Source of the DNA: Acidobacteriota bacterium
GTDB taxonomy: Bacteria; Acidobacteriota; Aminicenantia; Aminicenantales; Saccharicenantaceae
Assembly (NCBI GenBank): GCA_022711665.1
Contig: JAKLEN010000003.1
Coordinates: 310,001-374,000 of the forward strand
Length of the DNA: 64,000 nucleotides
Reading direction: 5' to 3'
A program made the position numbers and the translations under genes. Every line of letters starts with the position of its first letter. Within the stretch, counting starts at the first letter, position 1. Shown piece by piece: positions 9,126 to 18,153 of this stretch. The notes below the pieces were generated by a model. It saw only the letters and a program-made list of their open reading frames with translations, made no database searches and was not told the origin of the DNA.

Positions 9126-10058
9126 ATGGCCAAGTCCTCCCGATCAACTGCTCGATCGGCCCTTGTCCTGGCCGCGTTCGCGGCGGTCCTGGCCGGCGGG
9201 CTGGCCGCGGCGCCCCAAGGCCTCCCCGGCGTGGCAGCGGAAGGGGGCGCCGGCAAAGAGAAGCCGTCCTATTTCACGACCCTCTGGTTCCTCGACGAAG
9301 CGTCGCGCGCCGGCAAGTCCTGGATCACGTTCCACCGGCCCAACTACGCCCTCGTTTTCTCCTACAACACCTCTCCCAACCTTGCGCCCCTGCAGCAGGC
9401 CGATCCGGCCAAGACCCTGGTCAAGCCCGAGATCGCGTTCCAACTGAGCTTCAAGGCCAAGCTCTGGCAGGATATCCTCGGCCGGCCGGTCGACCTGTGG
9501 GTCGGCTATACCCAGCGCTCGTTCTGGCAGCTCTACAACTTCGACGACAGCTCGCCCTTCCGGGAGACCGACTACGAGCCGGAGGTCCTGTTCAACGTCC
9601 GCACCCGCGTCGACGTTCTCGGCCTGCGGGCCCGCTTCGTCCAGTTCGGCTTCAACCACCAGTCGAACGGCCAGTCCGAGCCGCTCTCCCGCAGCTGGAA
9701 CAGGATCGTGGCCAACGTCGGGCTCGAGCGCGGCCGCCTCTCGCTCCTGCTGAAAGGCTGGGTCCGGTTGGGCGAACGCGCCGTGGACGACGACAATCCC
9801 GGCATCGTCCATTACCTCGGCTGCGGCGAGTTCTGGGCCTACTATTTCCTGAAGAGGCACAGGATCACGGTCATGCTCCGCGACAACCTGAACTTTCGCG
9901 AGAACCGCGGCGCCGTCCAGCTCGAGTGGAGCTTCCCCATGTTCCCCCACATCCACGGACATGTCCAGTATTTCCAGGGCTACGGCGAGAGCCTGCTCGA
10001 TTACGACCACCACATCCGCCGGATCGGCGCCGGGTTCATCCTCTGCGACTGGGAATGA
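9126..10058 (+). CDS. pldA: Outer-membrane phospholipase A (OMPLA family)
   Basis: The 310-residue product has a signal peptide (about residues 1-28) and a 12-strand-barrel-type sequence. The catalytic signature NHQSNGQS is present with His178 and Ser180, and SRSWNR supplies Asn192, at the same 14-residue distance from the His as in E. coli OMPLA (His142, Ser144, Asn156). QYFQGYGESLLDYD near the C-terminus is also typical. The enzyme hydrolyses phospholipids that reach the outer leaflet of the outer membrane, normally as a calcium-dependent dimer. It has its own promoter and converges with the patatin gene, ending about 40 bases from it. Length and motifs are complete, so it should be active. 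Confidence 0.93.
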   Translation: MAKSSRSTARSALVLAAFAAVLAGGLAAAPQGLPGVAAEGGAGKEKPSYFTTLWFLDEASRAGKSWITFHRPNYALVFSYNTSPNLAPLQQADPAKTLVKPEIAFQLSFKAKLWQDILGRPVDLWVGYTQRSFWQLYNFDDSSPFRETDYEPEVLFNVRTRVDVLGLRARFVQFGFNHQSNGQSEPLSRSWNRIVANVGLERGRLSLLLKGWVRLGERAVDDDNPGIVHYLGCGEFWAYYFLKRHRITVMLRDNLNFRENRGAVQLEWSFPMFPHIHGHVQYFQGYGESLLDYDHHIRRIGAGFILCDWE

Positions 10059-10097
10059 CGGAATGACGGGCCGCGGCCCGGGCCGGCGGTCCTCTTG

Positions 10098-10952
10098 TCA
10101 GCGGGCGCCGACGGCCTTCTGCAGGTCCTCGAGACCGGCCTCGGCAGCCCGCTCGCCCCTGGCCACGATGGGCCGGGGCTTGGAGAACTGGAGGACGCCC
10201 TGGTCGACCGGGACGCGGAGGACGAAATCGGCGTGGCGGCCCCGTTCCGTGAAGGAGGCCGCCGTGGCCACCTCGACCGTCCTCTGGACCAGCTGGAAGG
10301 TGCTCTTGAGCTTCTCCCGCGGCATCCGCTTGAGCGGCCGATGGATGTCGACAAGGACGGTGACCTCGGCTCCGGCCGTCCGGGCCGCCTCGACCGGCGC
10401 GCTGTTCAGGATGCCGCCGTCCATCAGGACCATCCGGCCCCGGCGCACGGGCTCGAAGACTACGGGCAGGGACATGGTCGCCCGCAGCGCCCGGTAGAGC
10501 TTGCCCGTGGTGAACACGATCTCACGGCCGGAGACCAGGTCGACGGCGTTGCAGAGGAACCGGACGGGCAGGTCCTCGATGTTGACTTCCCCGACGCAGC
10601 TCCGCAGGTAGGCCTCGACGGCGTCCTCCTTGTCGATGCCGATCCTGGTGAAGAGCCGGTTCTTCGTGTCCGCCAGCAGGATGTACTCGAAGAGGTTCCG
10701 CGGCTTCCGGAGCAGCGGCCGCCCGGGCCCGCCCATGGCGGCCTCGAGGTCCAGGCCGCTGATCATCTCCGTCATCCGGGTCGCGGAAAAGCCGGCCGCG
10801 TAGAGCCCGCCGACGAGCCCGCCCATGGACGTGCCGGCGACGATGTCCGGGGTGAGACCGATCCGCTCGAGGACGCGGATGACGCCGACGTGGGCCAAGC
10901 CCCGGGCGCCGCCGCCCATGAGGACAAGGGCCCAGGTTTTTGCGGCTTTCAT
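10098..10952 (-). CDS. Patatin-like phospholipase (RssA-type)
   Basis: This is a 284-residue cytosolic or membrane-peripheral lipid hydrolase. It carries the oxyanion loop GGGARG (13-18), the nucleophile elbow GTSMGG with Ser42, and the DGG motif with Asp179, which together form the patatin Ser-Asp dyad. The start at 10952 (MKAAKTWALVL) places the first beta-strand directly before GGGARG as in other members; a frame 27 codons longer exists but its extra sequence looks non-coding. Two phospholipases of unrelated folds facing each other (this and the OMPLA gene) suggest membrane-lipid turnover, but no shared transcript is possible because they converge. Confidence 0.85.
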   Translation of the reverse strand: MKAAKTWALVLMGGGARGLAHVGVIRVLERIGLTPDIVAGTSMGGLVGGLYAAGFSATRMTEMISGLDLEAAMGGPGRPLLRKPRNLFEYILLADTKNRLFTRIGIDKEDAVEAYLRSCVGEVNIEDLPVRFLCNAVDLVSGREIVFTTGKLYRALRATMSLPVVFEPVRRGRMVLMDGGILNSAPVEAARTAGAEVTVLVDIHRPLKRMPREKLKSTFQLVQRTVEVATAASFTERGRHADFVLRVPVDQGVLQFSKPRPIVARGERAAEAGLEDLQKAVGAR

Positions 10953-11026
10953 GAGGAGCGCCCCCAGGATAGCACCGGGGCGGGGGAGCGTCAACGTACC
11001 CGGCCGGGGGCGGGAAATCACCGGCC

Positions 11027-11048
11027 GAATCACCCGGCGGGGTGATTC
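11027..11048. promoter_or_regulatory. 9-bp-arm palindrome upstream of the PilZ gene
   Basis: GAATCACCC and GGGTGATTC form perfect arms around GGCG, 47 bases upstream of the PilZ start and between divergent genes. A similar TCACCC / GGGTGA palindrome occurs at 18080-18095, also about 60 bases upstream of a start codon. It could be an operator or a leader hairpin. Confidence 0.4.
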
Positions 11049-11095
11049 CCGTCCGCCGCCGCCCGTCCGACAATGAGGCCGTCAGGGGGCCGAAC

Positions 11096-11458
11096 ATGTT
11101 CGACAGACGCAAGAGACATCGGTTCGTCGAGCGGAACGACGTCCTCGTGCGGACCGCCGTGGACCGCTACCAGGGCGCGGGCCTGGCCGCCCACACCTAT
11201 GACCTGTCCACGGGCGGAGCGCGGATCGTCGCCTCGAAGGCCTACCCCGTGGGCACGGCCCTGCGGATCCACCTCCGCCTGGACGGCCTGGGCCAGGTCG
11301 TCGCCCTCGAAGGGGACGTCCGCTGGACGAGGCCCGGGGCGGGCGAGGGCCTGTTCGAGATCGGGGTTGAGTTCCGGAGGCTGACGTCCCAGACCGTGCT
11401 GGCCCTGATCCGCCATCTTTACGGCCGGAACGAGGGCATCCCGACGATCGTCTCGTAG
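11096..11458 (+). CDS. PilZ domain protein (c-di-GMP receptor)
   Basis: The 120-residue protein is a single PilZ domain. It has the arginine-rich N-terminal switch (DRRKRHRF) and the DLSTGGARI motif matching the D/NxSxxG consensus; both contact cyclic di-GMP in known members. It also keeps the typical EGDVRW strand and GIEF-like strand (GVEFRRL). The start follows CAGGGGG at a suitable distance. It probably relays c-di-GMP level to an effector such as motility or polysaccharide export. The HD-GYP phosphodiesterase sensor two genes away fits a c-di-GMP context, but the partner is unknown. Confidence 0.85.
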   Translation: MFDRRKRHRFVERNDVLVRTAVDRYQGAGLAAHTYDLSTGGARIVASKAYPVGTALRIHLRLDGLGQVVALEGDVRWTRPGAGEGLFEIGVEFRRLTSQTVLALIRHLYGRNEGIPTIVS

Positions 11459-11479
11459 GCGGTCCGTTCCGCCGCCGGG

Positions 11480-12604
11480 CTACTCGTCCTTGAGGAAGAA
11501 CTCCGCCACCTTGAGCGCCGTCTCTCCGGCGTCGATGTCTGTGCGGTTGGCCAGGACGATCACCGTCAGCCCGTCGAAGGTGAAGCGCTGGATGGCCGTC
11601 CGGAACCCGGACGTCTCGCCGTAGTGCCACATCCGGGGATGCCCCTCCCAGCCGTTGAGGAACCAGCCGAAGCCGTAATCGGCCGGCCGGCCGTCGGGTC
11701 CGACCGGGCCCTTGCCCGGGACCCGCACAGGCGTCAGGGCCGGCCTCATCTCGTCCTCGGAGAGGAGGCGATGGCTGCGCAGGGCTTCGTCCCAGAGCGT
11801 GAGATCGTACAGGGAGGAATAGACCCCGCCGTCGCCGAGGGTGGCCGAAGTCGGGCTCTGGTCAGTAAAGCGCCAGCCGTTCCCTTCCCTGGTGTAGCCG
11901 AAGGCCCGGTCGGGGACCGCGTTCCGGCCCCGGACGAAGGCCAGCGTGTTGTCCATCTTGAGAGGGGCGAAGATGCGCTCGCGCAGGAAGGTCGGGAAGG
12001 ACCGGCCCGAAACCTTCTCGACGATGAGGCCCAGCAGGACGTAGCCCGAGTTGCTGTAGCGCCAGAGCGTTCCGGGCACGAACCAGCCCGCCTTCTGGGC
12101 CTGCAGCAGCCCGAGGACGCCGGCGTCGTCGATCTGGGCCGGCTCGACCGGGCCGGCCGGGTCGGCGGGCGGCATCAGGCCCTCGTAGTCGGGCAGCCCC
12201 GAGGTGTGCTGGAGCAGGTGGCGCACGGTGATGCCGCGGCCGTACTCGGGGAAGCCGGGCAAGAGGCTGGTGAGCGCGTCCTCGTAGCCGAGCTTGCCGT
12301 CGCGGACGAGCAGCATGACGGCCATGGCCGTGAACTGCTTCGTGACCGAGGCCAGGCGGAAGTCCGTCCGGCCGTCGATGGGCCGCATGCTCTGCAGGTC
12401 GGCCACGCCCCGGGCGCCGACATAGACGACCCGGCCGTTCCGGAGGACGATGACCCCGGCGCCGGGCTGGCGCGGCTTGGCCAGGCGGTCCAGGAGGGCG
12501 TCTGCCAGCTTCTGCGGCTTGGCGGCGGTCCCGGCGGCGGCCAGGGGCAGCGCCAGCGCCAGGAGGAGGGCCGTTTTCGCCAGGAGGCCGTCGGGGGGGA
12601 ACAT
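11480..12604 (-). CDS. Serine hydrolase, class C beta-lactamase / penicillin-binding-protein fold
   Basis: The 374-residue exported protein shows the three family motifs: SVTK (Ser86-Lys89), YSN (Tyr183-Asn185) and HYG (His327-Gly329). A hydrophobic signal segment (LLLALALPLAAAG) lies near the N-terminus. Homologues include D-alanyl-D-alanine peptidases, esterases and EstB-like enzymes; true AmpC activity is unlikely to be inferable from sequence alone. The start at 12604 was chosen because ATG there precedes the signal peptide; a GTG one codon upstream is possible. Its start is 35 bases downstream of the HD-GYP gene stop, so the two may be co-transcribed on the minus strand. Confidence 0.85.
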   Translation of the reverse strand: MFPPDGLLAKTALLLALALPLAAAGTAAKPQKLADALLDRLAKPRQPGAGVIVLRNGRVVYVGARGVADLQSMRPIDGRTDFRLASVTKQFTAMAVMLLVRDGKLGYEDALTSLLPGFPEYGRGITVRHLLQHTSGLPDYEGLMPPADPAGPVEPAQIDDAGVLGLLQAQKAGWFVPGTLWRYSNSGYVLLGLIVEKVSGRSFPTFLRERIFAPLKMDNTLAFVRGRNAVPDRAFGYTREGNGWRFTDQSPTSATLGDGGVYSSLYDLTLWDEALRSHRLLSEDEMRPALTPVRVPGKGPVGPDGRPADYGFGWFLNGWEGHPRMWHYGETSGFRTAIQRFTFDGLTVIVLANRTDIDAGETALKVAEFFLKDE

Positions 12605-12638
12605 CACCCGGCCATCGTAGCCCAAAGGGCCGGTCCGG

Positions 12639-15005
12639 TCAATCGAACTTGAAGCCCTTTTCCCGGAACAGGCGCAGGCAGGCGTCGACGACCTCGCGGT
12701 CGTAGAGGATGCCCCGTTTCTGGGTGATCTCGTCGAGGGCCAGGGCGACGCCCAGGGCCGGGCGGTAGGGGCGGTGCGAGGACATGGCCTCGACGACGTC
12801 GGCGACGCAGAGGATGCGGGCCTCGAGCAGGATGTCCTTGCCCGAAATCCCCTGCGGGTAGCCGGAGCCGTTGATGAACTCGTGGTGCTGGTGGACGATC
12901 TGGGCGATGGGCCAGGGGAAATCGATCTTGCTCAGGATGGTGTAGCCGGCCTGGGCGTGCATCTTGATCAGGGCGTACTCGAGCTCGGTCAGCTTGGTCG
13001 GCTTGCTCAGGATCTCGGCCGGGACGTAGAGCTTGCCGATGTCGTGGATGACGCCGGCGATCTCGATGCCCTCGATCCGCTCCGCGTCCAGGCCCATCTC
13101 GACGGCGATGGCCCGGGCCAGCCGGGTCGTGCGCTCCTGGTGGCCGGCCGTGTAGGGGTCCCGCATCTCGATGGCCGAAGCCAGCGAATCGATGGCCGCC
13201 TTCAGGGTCGTCCGGAGCTTGACCAGGCCGCTGCGGAGGTCCTCCTCGGCCTGCTTGCGCTGGGAGATGTCCCGGCAGAGATAGACGACGCCGTAAGGCG
13301 TGCCGTCGGGGCCGCGCAGGATGGCGCCGTCGACCTCGAACTTGATGGCCGGCTTTCCGTCGAAGACCAGGCCGATCTCCTGCGGCTGCCGCCGCTCCTT
13401 GAAGATGGCCTCGGCGCCGTACCTGGCCTTCTCGAGATCCTCCGGCGCGACGTAAGAGAAGATGTTGCCTCCGACGAGGCCGCCGCTGGCCGTGCCGCTC
13501 AGCCGCTCGGCCCGCTTGTTGGCGTAGACGATGTTGCCCTCGAGGTCGGTCCGGACGATCAGGTCGGGGATGGCCGCCACGAGCCGGCGGTGGAGCTCCT
13601 CGCTGTCGCGCAGGGCCCGCTCGGCCCGCTTGCGCTTGGTGATGTCCTGGGCCTGGGAGGCCACGCCGATGACCCGGCCTTCGCCGTCGACCAGGGCCGT
13701 GTTGTACCATTCGCAGGAGATGATCCGGCCGTCCTTGGTGACGTTCTCGATGGTCGCCCGCTCGCCGCCGGCCTTGGCCATCAGGGCGCCCCAGACGCGG
13801 TCGGCGTGCCCCCGGACGCCCTCCCCGAAGATGAACGACGAGTGCCGCCCGATCGCCTCCGCCGCCGTGTAGCCGAAGATCTGCTCGGCCGCGGCGTTCC
13901 ACTGGAGGACCCGGAAATCGGTGCCCCACTCGATGACCGCCAGCGGCGTGTTGCGGATGTGGAGGGACAGCCGCTCCTCGTTGCGGCGCAGGGCCTCTTC
14001 GCCCGTCTTGCGCTCGATCGACCGGGCCACCTGGGAGGAGACGAACTCGAGCATGCGCTGCTCGGCCGCCCCGTAGGCGTTCGGGTTGGTGTAATGCTGG
14101 ACGACCATGGCCCCCGTCGTCTTGCCGTCGACGATGAGCGGGACGCCGAGCCAGACCGAGGAAGGCGCGCCGACGATCTCGACCTCGCCGCGGCTGCGCA
14201 GGGCCCGGTCGGTCTCCTCGTCGCACAGGAGGGAGCGGCCCGTCCGGATGACGTACTCGGTCAGGCCCTTGGCGGGCTTGACCGGGTCCGGCGTCGGATC
14301 GGCCTCGTCCACGAAATAGGGGAAGCGGATGAGGTTCCGGCCCTCGTCGTAAAGGGCGATGTAGAAGTTCGAGGCCGGCATGACGGTGCCGATGATGCCG
14401 TGGACCGACCGGTACAGGTCGTCCAGCCCGGCCGACGCTTCGGCGGCCTGGGCGATCTTGTAGACGGCGCTCTGGAGCAGCTCGCCCTGCTTGCGGTCAT
14501 GGATGTCCTGCATCATGCCGAACATCCGGCGCAGGTCCCGGTCGTCCTCGATCAGGAAGAAGCCGCGGTCGTGGATCCAGCGGTAGCTGCCGTTCTTGTG
14601 GCGGACGCGGTAGTCGACGTCATAGATGTCCCGGTGCTTCTCGGCCAGGTCGAGAAGCCGCAGGGCCATGTCGCGGTCCTCGGGATGGATGCGCTCGCTC
14701 CAGGCGTCGAATCCTCCCATCTCCTCGGGCGCGTAGCCGAAGACCTGCTCGACGCTGCCGCTCCAATGGATCTCCCCGGTCTCGATGTCGTAATCGTAGA
14801 CGGCCTGGCCGGAGGCGGCGATCAGGAGGTCGAATTTCTTGCGCTCGGTGATGTAGGGGATCTTGCGGTGGCGGCGCTCCGCCGGCAGGCCGAAGAGGTC
14901 CGACGCCTCGGGCAAGGCCGGCATTCCGGGGGAGAGAACGGGATGCGGCGCCGGCGCGAACGGCGCCGCCTCTGTCGTGGAGCCGCGGCCGAAGATTCGC
15001 ATCAT
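12639..15005 (-). CDS. Multi-sensor HD-GYP c-di-GMP phosphodiesterase (PAS-GAF-PAS-PAS-HD-GYP)
   Basis: About 788 residues. A PAS domain (about 58-178, with HPEDR and YRVRHKNGSYRW) is followed by a GAF domain (about 190-345), two further PAS domains (about 350-580, each with a C-terminal PAC) and an HD-GYP domain (about 600-788) with HDIGK and HHEFINGSGYPQG. HD-GYP domains degrade cyclic di-GMP to pGpG/GMP using a bi- or trinuclear metal centre, so sensory input is probably turned into c-di-GMP removal. There is no transmembrane helix, so it should sense in the cytosol. Two adjacent ATGs (15005 and 15002) are possible; GAGG sits 5 bases before the second. Sequence further upstream in this frame is antisense to the DUF5916 gene and was not included. 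Confidence 0.88.
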   Translation of the reverse strand: MMRIFGRGSTTEAAPFAPAPHPVLSPGMPALPEASDLFGLPAERRHRKIPYITERKKFDLLIAASGQAVYDYDIETGEIHWSGSVEQVFGYAPEEMGGFDAWSERIHPEDRDMALRLLDLAEKHRDIYDVDYRVRHKNGSYRWIHDRGFFLIEDDRDLRRMFGMMQDIHDRKQGELLQSAVYKIAQAAEASAGLDDLYRSVHGIIGTVMPASNFYIALYDEGRNLIRFPYFVDEADPTPDPVKPAKGLTEYVIRTGRSLLCDEETDRALRSRGEVEIVGAPSSVWLGVPLIVDGKTTGAMVVQHYTNPNAYGAAEQRMLEFVSSQVARSIERKTGEEALRRNEERLSLHIRNTPLAVIEWGTDFRVLQWNAAAEQIFGYTAAEAIGRHSSFIFGEGVRGHADRVWGALMAKAGGERATIENVTKDGRIISCEWYNTALVDGEGRVIGVASQAQDITKRKRAERALRDSEELHRRLVAAIPDLIVRTDLEGNIVYANKRAERLSGTASGGLVGGNIFSYVAPEDLEKARYGAEAIFKERRQPQEIGLVFDGKPAIKFEVDGAILRGPDGTPYGVVYLCRDISQRKQAEEDLRSGLVKLRTTLKAAIDSLASAIEMRDPYTAGHQERTTRLARAIAVEMGLDAERIEGIEIAGVIHDIGKLYVPAEILSKPTKLTELEYALIKMHAQAGYTILSKIDFPWPIAQIVHQHHEFINGSGYPQGISGKDILLEARILCVADVVEAMSSHRPYRPALGVALALDEITQKRGILYDREVVDACLRLFREKGFKFD

Positions 15006-15112
15006 ATCCTCGGGCGCAATTATGGCCGGGCCGTCCCGGCTGGGCCATCCCCCCGGGAAAGGGATTGGGGGGTGATATTCGGGCCGATCCGCCTCATCGC
15101 CCGGGGTGAGGG

Positions 15113-17260
15113 TCAAAGGCGGAGCAGATAGGAGACCTTGAGGGTGATCGAGTAGCCGTCCTCGCGGCCGAGCAGGCCGTTGCGCTCGCTCTTCTTGAGG
15201 GCCAGCTGGACGACGTTGCCGGCCCCGAAGTAACAGCCGAACAGCAAGTCGAGACTGTACTGGCTCTCCCGCGTCTCGCCGAAATAGCGGGCGTTGAGGA
15301 ACAGGCTGCGGGTCAGCTGATAGTGGAGGGCCGTCTGGTAGGCCAGGCCGTCGAAGGCCTCGGCCCCGGTGCTGTCCACGGTCTGGCGGACCCAGCCGCC
15401 CTCGACCGACCACTCCAGGTTGGAGCGCGGCCGCAGGACGATCTGGCCCTCGATGTTCGTCTCGGCGCCGGGCACGACGGCCGTCCAGTCCTCGTTGTAG
15501 ACGCCGCGCTTCTCCCAGCTGCCCTCCAGGCTGACCTCCTTGAGGAAGCCGCCCCGTTCCCAGCCGATATCGATGTTGCCGCCGCGCGTTTGGATGTAGT
15601 CCGGGGTCCAGGCCAGCTCTCCGCCGGAGTCCAGGACCTGGTACTTGCTGCGGCCGACGCTGAAGCCGCCGTGGATATCCATGCGGTTGAAGAGATCGGA
15701 CCAGAAGAAGAACTCGCCTTCCTGCCCGGCCGGGTTGCCGTGGGAATCCTGGCGGACGGCGCCGCTGAAGTCGAAGCTGAAGCGCTTGAACAGGCCCTTG
15801 CTGTAGCGCCAGGCGTGGCCGACCATGCCCGTGAAGGACTGGATGTCCTTCTGGTCGATGTACCCGGTGCTGACGTCGACGTTGTCCTCGACCCGCTGGA
15901 ATCCCGCCGAGAGCTGCAGGCCGGCGTCGGGCTCGCGCTGGAAGTCGAGCTGGTAGATGCCGTTGCGGGACCTGGCCGCGCCCCGGTTGTAGGTCAGGGC
16001 GCCCAGGCCCCGGATGTAGTAGAAATCGGAGAAATTGAAGCTGAAATCCAGGGCGGCGTTCTGGTTGCGGACGTCGCCGTCGCGAACGCCGGCGTAGTAG
16101 AAGCCGACCTGGGAGTTCTTGAGGATGTCCTTCTGGACGCGGAAGACGCCGAAATAGGAGTCCCGGGAGTCCTCGCCGGCCTCGACCTGGACCTTGTTGA
16201 CGGCGCCGAGGATGCCGAAGCCGAAGCCGCCGGTCTTGCCGGACAGCTTGATCGCGCCCCGGGGATCGCGGATGCGGCGGGAGTAGAACAGGCTGACGCC
16301 GCCGTTGTGGTAGTCGCCGCCGCCCCCGCCCAGGCTGAAATACTGGCTGCCCTCGGTGAAGAAGGGCCGGTGTTCCTGGAGATAGTTCTCGTAGGGCGAG
16401 AGCTGGTAGATGAAAGGATCGGACTCGACCTCGCTGAAATCCGGGCTGGCCGTGACGTCGAGATAGAGGTTGGGCTTGATGCCCCACTTGGCGTCGAGGC
16501 CGACGGCCGCCTGGGTGTCCTTTTCCCCCTCCCACTCGGTCGTGCGGACGCCGGCGTAGGGGAAGAACTCGAGGTTGTAGCCGGGCCGGAGCCCGGCCAG
16601 GCCGCGGAGCTCCCCCGACTGCTGGAGCTCGGGCAGGTCCCGCTTGACGTCGGTCCAGAAGTCCGTCTCGTCGAGGCGGTGGATGTAGCGCTCGAAGTTG
16701 ACGCCCCAGACGGCCAGGCGTCCGGCCGAGAAGCGGAGGGACTTGAAGGGGATGGCCATCTCGGCGCTCCAGCCGTCAGGCCTCCGGACGGCCTCCGACT
16801 TCCAGATCGTCTCGACGGAGTTCTTCTGCACCCCCTTGGGGTTGACCTCGAACTCGAGGCTGGTCCTCTTGTCGTTGTAGGCGTCGAGGATGACCTTGAT
16901 CGAGTCGTTCTCCTCGAACTCGTTCCGGGGCGTCAGCTCGGCCCAGATCCGGCCGGGCTGGGAGTCTTTCATTAAAAAAGCGAAATAGAGATAATCCTGG
17001 TCGAACGCGGCCCAGACCTGGGTTTCCTCGGAGGCCCTGGCGCCGTTGACCGGGTCGTACTGATAGAAATCGCCGGCCGGCCGGACCGCCTTCCAGCAGG
17101 CGTCGTCGATGACGCCGTCGATCCTCGGCGGCGCCGGCGCGACCGGCCCGACGTCGAGGATCTTGAGGGGCTCCTGGGCGGCGGCCGGCGAGGCCTGGAC
17201 GGCCAGGACGGCAAGAACCGCGAGGGCGGGGATGCAGACGGGGCGGCGGCGATGGATCAT
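15113..17260 (-). CDS. DUF5916 outer-membrane protein with CBM9-like N-terminal domain
   Basis: The 715-residue product starts with a signal peptide (about 1-28, ending ASPAAAQ), then a carbohydrate-binding family 9-like beta-sandwich (IDGVIDDACWKAV, WAAFDQDYLYFAF, RPDGWSAEMAIPFKSLRF), and continues as DUF5916, a long beta-barrel-like region ending in VSYLLRL. Such proteins are common in Bacteroidota and Acidobacteriota outer membranes and lack a proven function; the N-terminal domain hints at glycan binding. GGAG lies 8 bases before the ATG at 17260; a GTG three codons upstream is less well placed. A possible -10 box TATACT lies on the minus strand at 17284-17289, with no clear -35. Confidence 0.85.
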   Translation of the reverse strand: MIHRRRPVCIPALAVLAVLAVQASPAAAQEPLKILDVGPVAPAPPRIDGVIDDACWKAVRPAGDFYQYDPVNGARASEETQVWAAFDQDYLYFAFLMKDSQPGRIWAELTPRNEFEENDSIKVILDAYNDKRTSLEFEVNPKGVQKNSVETIWKSEAVRRPDGWSAEMAIPFKSLRFSAGRLAVWGVNFERYIHRLDETDFWTDVKRDLPELQQSGELRGLAGLRPGYNLEFFPYAGVRTTEWEGEKDTQAAVGLDAKWGIKPNLYLDVTASPDFSEVESDPFIYQLSPYENYLQEHRPFFTEGSQYFSLGGGGGDYHNGGVSLFYSRRIRDPRGAIKLSGKTGGFGFGILGAVNKVQVEAGEDSRDSYFGVFRVQKDILKNSQVGFYYAGVRDGDVRNQNAALDFSFNFSDFYYIRGLGALTYNRGAARSRNGIYQLDFQREPDAGLQLSAGFQRVEDNVDVSTGYIDQKDIQSFTGMVGHAWRYSKGLFKRFSFDFSGAVRQDSHGNPAGQEGEFFFWSDLFNRMDIHGGFSVGRSKYQVLDSGGELAWTPDYIQTRGGNIDIGWERGGFLKEVSLEGSWEKRGVYNEDWTAVVPGAETNIEGQIVLRPRSNLEWSVEGGWVRQTVDSTGAEAFDGLAYQTALHYQLTRSLFLNARYFGETRESQYSLDLLFGCYFGAGNVVQLALKKSERNGLLGREDGYSITLKVSYLLRL

Positions 17261-17407
17261 CAGGGGCACTCCTGGAAGCGGTCAGTATAACACGGACGTG
17301 CTTTTAGACGGTCCGGACGGCCCTTTCTTCCCCGGACCGGGGGCGCCGTTTTCCAAGACGAGCCCGGCTCGCGCGACTAACTCTATGAAAGACTCGAGGT
17401 GATCATC

Positions 17408-18067
17408 ATGCGAAATCGCGCCTTTACTGCGGCCGCCGCGGCGGTCTTCCTGGCCGTCCTGGCCGGCGTGCCGCCGGCCCGGGCCGGACAGGTCGACCTG
17501 GGCATTTCGATCAGCGACGGCCGCCTGCGGAGCTTCTATATCGCCGTGGGGGATCATTACCGCGTGGCCCCGCGCCTGGTCGTGGACTACCGGAGCCGCT
17601 ATCGGCTGGCCGACGACGAGCTGCCCGTCGTCTTCTTCCTGGCCGCGCGGGCCCAGGTCGCGCCCCAGGCCGTCATAGACCTGCGGCTGCGGAAACAGTC
17701 CTGGTTCCAGATCGCTCTGCACTTCGGGCTGTCCCCGGAGATCTTCTTCGTCCCCGTCGGGCTGGAGAGGATCGGGCCGCCCTACGGGAACGCCTATGGC
17801 TACTACCGGAAGCACGGACGGGGCGGGAGCTGGGGGCAGGCCGTCCTGCAGGACCGGGAGATCGTCGACCTGGTCAACATGCGCTTCATGTCCGAATACC
17901 ATGGCGTCCCGCCCGAGGAGATCATCGCCCGGCGCGGCCGGGGCCGGACCTTCGTCGTCATCCACGATGAGTTCGGGCGGGCCAAGGCGAAGCCGGCCGT
18001 CCCTGGGAAAGGGCGGAGCGGCAAGCCGGCCCCCAGCAAGGGCAAGGGCAGGGATAAGGGGCGTTAA
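17408..18067 (+). CDS. Exported protein of unknown function with basic C-terminal tail
   Basis: I do not recognise this 219-residue protein. It has a clear signal peptide (about 1-26, MRNRAFTAAAA to PPARAG), then a beta-rich core with LGISISDGRLRSFYIAVGDHY and a C-terminal half that mentions repeated charged helices. The last 30 residues are an extended Lys/Gly/Pro-rich tail (GKGRSGKPAPSKGKG) that could bind nucleic acid, peptidoglycan or acidic polysaccharide. GAGG 8 bases before the ATG at 17408 supports that start over a GTG at 17399. It is divergent from the DUF5916 gene, with 147 bases between starts. Confidence 0.65.
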   Translation: MRNRAFTAAAAAVFLAVLAGVPPARAGQVDLGISISDGRLRSFYIAVGDHYRVAPRLVVDYRSRYRLADDELPVVFFLAARAQVAPQAVIDLRLRKQSWFQIALHFGLSPEIFFVPVGLERIGPPYGNAYGYYRKHGRGGSWGQAVLQDREIVDLVNMRFMSEYHGVPPEEIIARRGRGRTFVVIHDEFGRAKAKPAVPGKGRSGKPAPSKGKGRDKGR

Positions 18068-18079
18068 TCCTCCCGGGGT

Positions 18080-18095
18080 TCACCCGTAGGGGTGA
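18080..18095. promoter_or_regulatory. TCACCC-GTAG-GGGTGA palindrome upstream of the 18154 gene
   Basis: This 16-bp palindrome resembles that at 11027-11048 in both core sequence and distance to the next start codon (58 bases). It lies 12 bases after the preceding stop codon. It might be a shared operator or a small hairpin. Confidence 0.35.
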
Positions 18096-18153
18096 TTGAC
18101 GGGGAGAACGGCTAGCCCGACGATGGTCGGGACATGACGCAAGGAGTCGGCCC

